From positions 1 to 6,719 of the forward strand of contig CAIVYV010000032.1 of assembly GCA_903910215.1 (NCBI GenBank): a stretch of 6,719 bases of DNA, written 5' to 3'. Under the pieces are notes generated by a model. The model did no database searches, was not told the origin of the DNA, and saw nothing but the letters and a program-made list of their open reading frames with translations. Shown piece by piece: positions 1 through 5,543 of this stretch. The stretch is from an uncultured Pseudomonadota bacterium. GTDB lineage: Bacteria > Pseudomonadota > Gammaproteobacteria > Steroidobacterales > Steroidobacteraceae. Both the position numbers and the translations under genes were made by a program. Every line of letters begins with the position of its first letter. Within the stretch, counting starts at the first letter, position 1.

Positions 1-1
1 C

Positions 2-757
2 GCCAAACGCGGACACCACGTCGTTGTCTCGGGACGCTCGCAAGAGGCAGCAGACAGTACGGCTCGCGAGCTACAGCAGACAGCCAGCGGTGAAAGCCGC
101 CTCATCGGTGTGAACTGCGACGTCGCTCGTCGGGACGATATCGAAAGACTTTGGCAGCGTAGTGTCGACACCTTTGGCAAAGTGGATATCTGGATCAACA
201 ACGCGGGTGTATCGCATCCGCGCCAACGCGTCGGCGATCTTCACTCTCGGGATGTCGTCGCCGTGCAGCAGACCAATCTCACCGGCGTTATACATGCCAC
301 TCAAGTTGCGCTAAAGGGCATGTCGCTACAGGCCGAGGGCGGCACGATCTATAACATGGAAGGCTTCGGATCGAACGGCATGTCGCGGCCGGGCATGTCG
401 CTCTACGGCGCCAGCAAGTTCGCATTGACCTATTTCAACCAAGCACTGCTCAAGGAACTGCCATCGAGCAAGGTCAAAGTGTGTTACCTGAGCCCCGGCA
501 TCGTCGTCACGGACCTACTCAAGCGCGACATGGGCGTAGCGGACTCGACTGAATTCGAGCGCACCCGCAAGGTCTACGAAATCCTGGCTGATCGCGTCGA
601 AACTGTAGCGCCATGGTTGGTCGAGCAAATCCTGCGCATGCCTGCTAACGGCGCGCGCATCGCCTGGCTGACAAGCGGCAAAGCCGCCCGCCGCTTCTTC
701 GGATCGCTATTCCGCCGGCGTCAGGTGTTGACGCCGGCCGACTTCGCCGCCGACTGA
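2..757 (+). CDS. SDR-family NAD(P)H oxidoreductase, NYC1/NOL (chlorophyll b reductase)-like, 5'-truncated by the window
   Basis: This is a classical short-chain dehydrogenase/reductase, probably cytosolic, with 251 residues in view. The reading frame is open to the left edge, and the first strand with the glycine-rich TGxxxGxG loop lies outside the window, so the GTG at 110 is internal. Numbering from base 2, I see VSGR at 9-12 (an Arg after strand 2, usually an NADP(H) preference), CDV at 39-41, NNAG at 66-69, YGASK at 135-139 (catalytic Tyr135 and Lys139) and SPGIVVTDLL after strand 6. The stretch before the Tyr reads NMEGFGS, with the Ser 11 residues before the Tyr instead of the usual 13. 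From memory, plant NOL/NYC1 chlorophyll b reductases have a matching NMDGAGS block and a similar tail; here the tail contains VAPWLVEQIL, then ARIAWLTSGKAARRF. The substrate in a bacterium is unknown; an aldehyde or ketone on a large hydrophobic ring or lipid would fit. SDR assignment is near certain; the NOL-like subgroup is probable. Its 3' end overlaps the convergent membrane-protein gene. Confidence 0.93.
   Translation, partial: AKRGHHVVVSGRSQEAADSTARELQQTASGESRLIGVNCDVARRDDIERLWQRSVDTFGKVDIWINNAGVSHPRQRVGDLHSRDVVAVQQTNLTGVIHATQVALKGMSLQAEGGTIYNMEGFGSNGMSRPGMSLYGASKFALTYFNQALLKELPSSKVKVCYLSPGIVVTDLLKRDMGVADSTEFERTRKVYEILADRVETVAPWLVEQILRMPANGARIAWLTSGKAARRFFGSLFRRRQVLTPADFAAD
714..738. 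terminator. Perfect 10-bp inverted repeat at the shared 3' ends of two convergent genes
   Basis: The left arm GCCGGCGTCA (714-723) and right arm TGACGCCGGC (729-738) are exact reverse complements around a 5-nt loop, GGTGT. Past one C/C mismatch (713/739) two more pairs form (712/740 and 711/741). The hairpin covers the stop codon of the - strand gene (721-723) and lies 16 nt before the stop codon of the + strand SDR (755-757). The G+C-rich stem and the place between converging genes suggest a bidirectional transcription end or an RNA 3'-end-protecting stem. Neither side has a T-run, so it is not a textbook intrinsic terminator. The stem itself is certain; its role is inferred. Confidence 0.5.
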
Positions 758-1605
758 GGCAAGGGACGTCGCGCGATCACGACGATACCTCCTACAAAAA
801 TCACGCTCAGAATCGTGTTGAATATCGGGTACTCGAGCGGGTACAACCAATACTCGCGATAGGCACCGAAGTGAGCCGGCATCTCAGCTGAGCCCCACAG
901 CACGATTCCCGCTCCCACGCCGTAACGTAGTGCGGGCGCCATACGCACCTGTTGCGTGCACTTGTAGACCAGATAAGCAGCCCAAGCACTCCATGCCAAG
1001 TAGGTCGCCATGACGACCTGGACACCGGTGCCGCGCGTGCCGAAATAGATTATGTAGAGCCAGAACTGGTAACAGAACCAAGTCACAAAAATCACTTCCA
1101 TCGCGGTGATACGCGCAAAGCTGCGATGGTTTTCGGGCGTCGGCATCCCCGGCGAAAAATGCAGATTGCGATGGAAGAAGCGCATGAAGTTGCACTTGGT
1201 CTGCAGGTTGAACATGCCGTACAGCAATAACATCGCAAACATGATCGTGATGGTTGCCTGCAGCATGTTGGCCTGCGGTGCTGCGGCGTAACCGTCGACT
1301 TCCACGGGGAAGGACGGGACTGCATAGAGCACTGAGAAGAACTTGAAGGCGTATTCGAACCAACCGATCCAGATCAGCCAGCCGCCCAGCATGCCCATCC
1401 AGGTTGCCTTCAATTCGTCCTGCTTCAGACCGTGCCACACGATCACGAAACCCACGATGCCAACGATGACCGCTGCCACATACACGCCGTCCGCGAAGAC
1501 GGCTTGCATCACCTTGTACACCGTGTGTCCCAATGGCTGCGTCAGGAAGCCGACCATCAGGCCGAGCAAGCCGACCAACGGCTTGCGGTAGAGAGCAGAA
1601 CTCAT
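721..1605 (-). CDS. Unrecognised integral membrane protein with about eight transmembrane segments
   Basis: I do not recognise this 294-residue protein. Hydrophobic segments lie at about 9-26, 40-60, 69-96, 112-134, 164-188, 195-214, 224-240 and 257-278, so it should be an inner-membrane protein with about eight spans. It is rich in Trp, Tyr and Phe (for example WLIWIGWFEYAFKFF at 76-90). A basic, His-containing loop follows span 4 (CNFMRFFHRNLHF at 138-150, then PTPENHRSF at 155-163). A second polar patch, PAHFGAYREYW, sits at 243-253 before the last span. The tail is short and basic (RRPLPQSAAKSAGVNT). No cofactor, transporter or enzyme signature is visible; the His residues (27, 58, 145, 149, 160, 245) could bind a metal or haem, but that is a guess. 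The ATG start has a GGGGG run 7 nt upstream (1613-1617). It is the last gene of the directon, 37 nt after the gamma-glutamyltranspeptidase, and its 3' end overlaps the SDR. The gene is convincing; the function is unknown. Confidence 0.88.
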   Translation of the reverse strand: MSSALYRKPLVGLLGLMVGFLTQPLGHTVYKVMQAVFADGVYVAAVIVGIVGFVIVWHGLKQDELKATWMGMLGGWLIWIGWFEYAFKFFSVLYAVPSFPVEVDGYAAAPQANMLQATITIMFAMLLLYGMFNLQTKCNFMRFFHRNLHFSPGMPTPENHRSFARITAMEVIFVTWFCYQFWLYIIYFGTRGTGVQVVMATYLAWSAWAAYLVYKCTQQVRMAPALRYGVGAGIVLWGSAEMPAHFGAYREYWLYPLEYPIFNTILSVIFVGGIVVIARRPLPQSAAKSAGVNT

Positions 1606-1624
1606 GCGTAAACCCCCGTTGACT

Positions 1625-1656
1625 GCATGATCAAAAACCGACTTACGGGATCATGC
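1625..1656. repeat. 8-bp perfect inverted repeat across the gamma-glutamyltranspeptidase stop codon
   Basis: GCATGATC at 1625-1632 is the exact reverse complement of GATCATGC at 1649-1656, with a 16-nt loop that contains the TAA stop (1643-1645) and an A5/T5 run. It fills most of the 37-nt gap before the membrane-protein gene. No T-run follows either arm, so it is not a standard terminator. It might be an RNA processing or stability stem, a binding site for a dimeric protein, or chance. Confidence 0.3.
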
Positions 1657-3439
1657 CCACCTTGCCCTCGCGGCGAGGATCAGCCGCTCCGACCAACCGA
1701 CCGTCGGACAAGCGCCGCACCGCATGCAAGCCTGAGCCTTCACCACCTCGACTACGACTGGTGTCGTGACCCAACGCAGTAAGACCTTCGAGCAATGCGG
1801 GATCGGCACGACCGCGCTCCACCACAAGATTGTTTCGCGCGATCATGTTCGGCAAATCGATGGCTGCTTGCGGCGACAAATTCCAATCGAGCATCGCGAT
1901 GATGCTCTTGCTGACGTAGGCGATGATGTTGTTGCCACCGGGTGAACCTACGGCGAGTTCGAACTGACCATCGCGAAACACGATCGTCGGCGTCATCGAG
2001 GATCGGGGTTTCTTACCTGGCGCAACGGCATTGGCGATCGGTACGCCGCGATCATCGACCGGCTTGAAGCTAAAGTCGGTCAGCTGATTGTTGAGGAAGA
2101 ATCCACCGGCCATACGCAAAGAACCAAAGAGACTCTCGACCGTCGTGGTCATCGAAACGACATTGCCGCGACGATCGACCACGACGAAGTGACTCGTTCC
2201 CGTGACAGCGCCGGTTGCATCCTTACCGCGACGCGTCGAGCCCGGCGGATCGCCCGCCTCTACGCGCGCCATGACCTTATCGGCAGAAATCAGTGCGGCG
2301 CGCGAACGCAAATAGTCTTTATCGATCAAGCCCGCGAGCGGGACCGCTTCGAAGCGATCATCGGCCACATACATGTCGCGGTCGGCATAGGCCAAGCGCT
2401 GCGCTTCGATGAAGTGATGCCAGCCTTGGGTTGTTGCGCCCATCCCTGCCAAATCGAAATTCTCGAGAGTGCCGAGCACCGACAACACCGCGACACCGCC
2501 TGATGAAGGCGGTCGCATGCCACAAACGAGATACACCCGATAGTTGCCGCAGATCGGCTCCAGCTTGTTCGGACGATAGGAGCGGAGATCCTCAGCGTTG
2601 AGGCTGCCCGGTATCGCCCCCTCGCCAACGGCCGCCACGATTTCTTTGGCAATCGCACCGCTATAGAAAGTCTTGGCACCCTCATCGGCAATAGCACTCA
2701 CAGTCTTCGCGTAGGCGGGATTGACGAGACGAGCGCCAATCGGCAACGGCTTGACGCCATCGACCGTGAGATAACGACTCGCTGACGGCGGTAACGGACC
2801 TCGCTCGAGTGCCGCACCGATAATTTGATGCAGGCGCGGTGATACCGCGAAGCCTTCGCTCGCAATCGTGGCAGCGCGCTGCCAAGGCTGGCGCCAAGGC
2901 AGACGCCCATGTTCGCGATGTGCCATCTCGAGCATCGCGACGGCACCTGGCACGCCAACCGAACGACCCGAACGAATGGCCGTCGTGTAGTCGAGCGGAC
3001 GGCCGTTGGCATCGAGAAACATGTCAGGCGTTGCGCCGCGCGGCGCAATCTCGCGGCCGTCGTAGGTAACGACGTCACCCGTCGCGGCGTCATAGTGAAC
3101 GAGGAACGCCCCACCACCCAAACCGGAGGATTGCGGTTCCACCAAGCCGAGCACGGCCTGGACCGCAATCGCCGCATCAACGGCGGAACCTCCAGCAGCA
3201 AGCACCTCGATACCCGCATCGACAGCAAGCGGATTGGCCGCGGCGACCAAGGCTCCGGAGGTCGAGCCCACATAGGGCTTTGCTTCGATGGTCGTCGAGA
3301 CTGCGACCGGTGGAACTGGTACGACCGGACGATCGACCTGCGCCGAACAACCCGCAACCAAAACAACACCAGCGACCCATGCTGTTTGGCGCAAAAACCC
3401 CCGAGTCGCATTCATGATGCGCGCATTGCCGCCGATCAC
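1643..3439 (-). CDS. ggt: Gamma-glutamyltranspeptidase (glutathione hydrolase), predicted lipoprotein
   Basis: This enzyme hydrolyses or transfers the gamma-glutamyl group of glutathione and related peptides. It is an N-terminal-nucleophile hydrolase that cuts itself into large and small subunits. With the GTG start it has 598 residues, normal for the family. Residues 1-31 look like a lipoprotein signal ending in LVAGC (Cys31, Ser at +2), so the enzyme should be lipid-anchored facing the periplasm. Visible family features are SGLGGGAFLV at 105-114, YDGRE at 126-130 (Arg129 equivalent to the glutamate-binding Arg), GTSHF at 414-418 with Thr415 as predicted nucleophile and self-cleavage site, Glu435 at the position that is Asn in E. 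coli, NNQLTDF at 450-456, PRSSM at 478-482 and GSPGG at 498-502 (oxyanion hole). Cys297 and Cys306 could form a disulphide. The lid segment between 456 and 478 is about four residues shorter than I recall for E. coli. The GTG start is preferred because GAGGC lies 6 nt upstream and GTG interleaves with the peroxidase stop; an ATG at 3415 would keep the signal but has no clear ribosome site. Confidence 0.96.
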   Translation of the reverse strand: MIGGNARIMNATRGFLRQTAWVAGVVLVAGCSAQVDRPVVPVPPVAVSTTIEAKPYVGSTSGALVAAANPLAVDAGIEVLAAGGSAVDAAIAVQAVLGLVEPQSSGLGGGAFLVHYDAATGDVVTYDGREIAPRGATPDMFLDANGRPLDYTTAIRSGRSVGVPGAVAMLEMAHREHGRLPWRQPWQRAATIASEGFAVSPRLHQIIGAALERGPLPPSASRYLTVDGVKPLPIGARLVNPAYAKTVSAIADEGAKTFYSGAIAKEIVAAVGEGAIPGSLNAEDLRSYRPNKLEPICGNYRVYLVCGMRPPSSGGVAVLSVLGTLENFDLAGMGATTQGWHHFIEAQRLAYADRDMYVADDRFEAVPLAGLIDKDYLRSRAALISADKVMARVEAGDPPGSTRRGKDATGAVTGTSHFVVVDRRGNVVSMTTTVESLFGSLRMAGGFFLNNQLTDFSFKPVDDRGVPIANAVAPGKKPRSSMTPTIVFRDGQFELAVGSPGGNNIIAYVSKSIIAMLDWNLSPQAAIDLPNMIARNNLVVERGRADPALLEGLTALGHDTSRSRGGEGSGLHAVRRLSDGRLVGAADPRREGKVGMIP

Positions 3440-3912
3440 AACAACGCCTCGATATCCGCCGCGAGACTCTCTGGCTTATCTTGCGGTGCATACCGCTTGA
3501 CGACTCGTCCGTCACGATCGACAAGGAACTTGGTGAAATTCCATTTGATCGACTCAGATCCGAGCAGCCCCTTGGCAGCACTCTTCAGTTGCGCATAAAG
3601 CGGGTGCGTGTTGTCGCCGTTGACTTCGATCTTCGCGAACATCGGAAAGCTCACGTCATATTGCGTAGAGCAAAACTGCCGAATTTCCTCGGCGTCGCCC
3701 GGCTCCTGATGACCAAACTGGTCACAGGGAAAACCCAATACCTCAAAGCCGCGGTCCCGATAACGACGATAGATCGCCTCGAGGCCCGTGTATTGCGGGG
3801 TAAAACCACAGCGACTTGCCACGTTGACGATCAGCAAGACCTTGCCCTGCCAGTCTTTGAGCGAACGCTCTTCACCTTCGAGCGTTTTCGCCGACAAGTC
3901 GAGTATCGTCAT
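3436..3912 (-). CDS. Glutathione peroxidase-family thiol peroxidase (2-Cys, probably thioredoxin-dependent)
   Basis: This 158-residue protein reduces hydrogen peroxide or organic hydroperoxides. It has no export signal, so it is probably cytosolic. The thioredoxin-like fold carries NVASRCGFT at 30-38 with peroxidatic Cys35 (Cys, not selenocysteine), FPCDQFGHQEPG at 61-72 and WNFTKFLVDRDG at 124-135 with catalytic-site Trp124 and Asn125. Cys81, in FCSTQYDVSF, lies 46 residues after Cys35, the spacing of the resolving cysteine in 2-Cys, thioredoxin-using members, so thioredoxin is a more likely reductant than glutathione despite the family name. The FPCxQF motif has Asp64 where Asn is more usual. 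The start has a strong ribosome site and lies 15 nt after the solute-binding-protein gene. The stop codon interleaves with the GTG of ggt (GTGA), pointing to coupled translation. The family is certain; reductant preference is inferred. Confidence 0.97.
   Translation of the reverse strand: MTILDLSAKTLEGEERSLKDWQGKVLLIVNVASRCGFTPQYTGLEAIYRRYRDRGFEVLGFPCDQFGHQEPGDAEEIRQFCSTQYDVSFPMFAKIEVNGDNTHPLYAQLKSAAKGLLGSESIKWNFTKFLVDRDGRVVKRYAPQDKPESLAADIEALL
3446..3450 (-). promoter_or_regulatory. Ribosome binding site deciding the GTG start of ggt
   Basis: GAGGC on the - strand lies 6 nt before the GTG at 3439-3437. The alternative in-frame ATG at 3415-3413 has no comparable purine run before it. The site lies within the end of the peroxidase gene, which suits translational coupling. 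Confidence 0.55.
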
Positions 3913-3918
3913 GTTCTT

Positions 3919-3923
3919 CTCCT
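3919..3923 (-). promoter_or_regulatory. Strong ribosome binding site of the glutathione peroxidase gene
   Basis: AGGAG on the - strand, within AGGAGAA, lies 6 nt before the ATG at 3912-3910. It is the best Shine-Dalgarno match in the window and fills most of the 15-nt gap after the preceding gene, suggesting the peroxidase is well translated. Confidence 0.75.
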
Positions 3924-3927
3924 AACC

Positions 3928-5541
3928 TTAAGCGATCGACAAATACGCCGAGGGCGACGCCAACGCGGCGCTCGCCGTCCAACCTCTTACACGCGCTCCG
4001 ATCAAGCGATGTGTGATACCCGAGTACAGGGGGATCACCGGCAGATCGCGCAACAGTAGTGCTTCGGCGTCACGATAGTAGCGTGCACGCTCCGTCGCCA
4101 CCTGCTGCTGTTCGGCTAGCGCGATCAGACGATCCACTTCGGCACTGGAATAGCCGGAATAATTAAGAAACGAACCGCTCTGGAATCGCCCGATGAAGCT
4201 CGTGGCACTTTGCACCGCGGAAAACGGCGAATAGTCCATTAAGTCGAAGTCACCCTGATTGAGCGCGAGACTATAGGCACGCGACTCCAACCCGCGCAGG
4301 TCGAGCCGCACACCAAGCGGTGCCCACATCGCATCGAGCGCGAGAAAGGTGCGCTGCGTAAGATTGTTGGAGGAGAAAATCGCGGTGAGTCGTTGCGGTC
4401 GACTGCGCGACAAGCCAAGCGATTCCGCTAACGTCTTAGCTTCAGTCATCCGACGCGACATGGGCCAACTCGCATACGTAGGGGTCGCACGGTTCGGATA
4501 GTCGAGCACGGCCTCGGGAACGAGGCTCTCACTCACACGTTCACCGAGCACTCTGACCTTCTCGACGAGCACTTGTCGATCGACCGAGAGAGCCAACATC
4601 CGTCGAAACTTCAGATCGCGAATCGACGGTTTGCGCAAATTGAGGCCCACCCAGCCGCCACCGTAGAAGGGCGTGCTGCGCAGCGCCTTCGGTGACTCGC
4701 GTCGTGCAGTCGCCAACACCGATGGTTCGCCGATCTGTGCGAGATTGAGCTCGCCGGATTTGAACAAGCGCCATCGCGTCGTGTCGTCCACACCCATCAA
4801 CCATTCCACGCGACGAATGGCAGCAGCACCGTGAACTGCGCCCAGCACATGCGGCTGTCGCTCGAGGACGAGACTGCCGTTCTGCGCCCAGGATATCGGC
4901 CTGTAGGCACCGCTGACGACGATCGCGGGCGGCTTCGACCAATCGGCGCCACGCTCGGTGATGAGCCGAGTCGGAACGATGTACGCCAAGGCCAAAAGTT
5001 TCAATAAATCGGTATCTGGATGCTCGAGCTCAATCGTCACGCGATCACGCGCCGGCGCCGAAACACCCAGTGTTTGCGCAGCCGCTTTGCCAACTCGAAA
5101 ATTGGCTGCAGCTTTGATGGCATCGTAGCGATACGCGAGCAGAGCGCCCGTTTCCGGCTGCAACAGCCGGCGAATACTCGCGACAACATCAGCGGCTTCA
5201 ATCGAGGACCCATCCGACCAACGCAAGCCGCTACGCAGAAAAAACTCGTAGCGACGACCGTCCGGGGAAATCTGCCAGCGACTTGCGCAAGCCGGCACGA
5301 TTGCACCGTCGGCATCGACTCGGGTCAAGGCGGTGAAACAGTCGGCTGCCACTTCGAGATCGACCGATGACAGGGCACGATGCGGATCGAGTGTCGTGAG
5401 CGTGCCACCGCGCGAGCGGCGTAATACACCACCGGCCGCAGGATTCGCAGCCCAAAGCGAACTCGGAACAGTCGCTACAGAGCCGGCGAGCGCCAAAGAC
5501 GTAGCCAATGATCGAGATAAAAACAGGCGCCGCTGCATCAC
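3928..5541 (-). CDS. ABC-type solute-binding protein, family 5 (OppA/MppA/GsiB type), Tat-exported
   Basis: This 537-residue protein should be a periplasmic binding protein for a peptide or similar solute. The N-terminus has a twin-arginine signal (QRRLFLS at 3-9, hydrophobic 13-25, cleavage probably after the WAA at 30-32), and there is no lipobox, so it should be soluble. Family 5 landmarks are TLDPH at 50-54, SPDGRRYEFFLRSGLRWSDG at 92-111 followed by AADVVASIRRLL, SGAYRP at 210-215, the VGLNLRKP and RDLKFRRMLALSVDR blocks at 298-322, GDFDLMDYSPF at 430-440 and DLPVIPLY at 499-506. The GDFD, TSFIGRF and YSSAEVDRL region looks closest to the OppA/MppA oligopeptide group. Mature Cys68 and Cys85 might pair. 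GTG (5541) is chosen over the next codon, ATG, because GAGGC at 5555-5551 is 9 nt away and the upstream stop is only 2 nt off. No permease or ATPase gene is in view, so the transporter partner, if any, lies elsewhere. Ligand is not determinable; a gamma-glutamyl or murein peptide fits the context. Confidence 0.94.
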   Translation of the reverse strand: MMQRRLFLSRSLATSLALAGSVATVPSSLWAANPAAGGVLRRSRGGTLTTLDPHRALSSVDLEVAADCFTALTRVDADGAIVPACASRWQISPDGRRYEFFLRSGLRWSDGSSIEAADVVASIRRLLQPETGALLAYRYDAIKAAANFRVGKAAAQTLGVSAPARDRVTIELEHPDTDLLKLLALAYIVPTRLITERGADWSKPPAIVVSGAYRPISWAQNGSLVLERQPHVLGAVHGAAAIRRVEWLMGVDDTTRWRLFKSGELNLAQIGEPSVLATARRESPKALRSTPFYGGGWVGLNLRKPSIRDLKFRRMLALSVDRQVLVEKVRVLGERVSESLVPEAVLDYPNRATPTYASWPMSRRMTEAKTLAESLGLSRSRPQRLTAIFSSNNLTQRTFLALDAMWAPLGVRLDLRGLESRAYSLALNQGDFDLMDYSPFSAVQSATSFIGRFQSGSFLNYSGYSSAEVDRLIALAEQQQVATERARYYRDAEALLLRDLPVIPLYSGITHRLIGARVRGWTASAALASPSAYLSIA

Positions 5542-5543
5542 GA

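Noticed and set aside
110..112. GTG as the start codon of the SDR gene
   Set aside because: Starting here would remove the cofactor-binding strands. The frame is open to the left edge and encodes SDR-like sequence including VSGR.
884..1438. A 184-codon - strand frame overlapping the membrane-protein gene
   Set aside because: It is in another frame inside the 294-residue membrane-protein gene, whose hydrophobic pattern and ribosome site are more convincing.
2909..3598. A 229-codon open frame on the + strand opposite ggt and the peroxidase gene
   Set aside because: It runs antisense to two certain genes. Its composition (rich in Arg, Thr, Ser) is that of a shadow frame and no domain is visible.
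3806..3808. Selenocysteine at the active site of the glutathione peroxidase homologue
   Set aside because: The codon for residue 35 is an ordinary Cys codon, not TGA; the enzyme is the cysteine type.
3481..4059. A 192-codon open frame on the + strand opposite the peroxidase and binding-protein genes
   Set aside because: Antisense shadow of two well-supported genes, with no recognisable motif.
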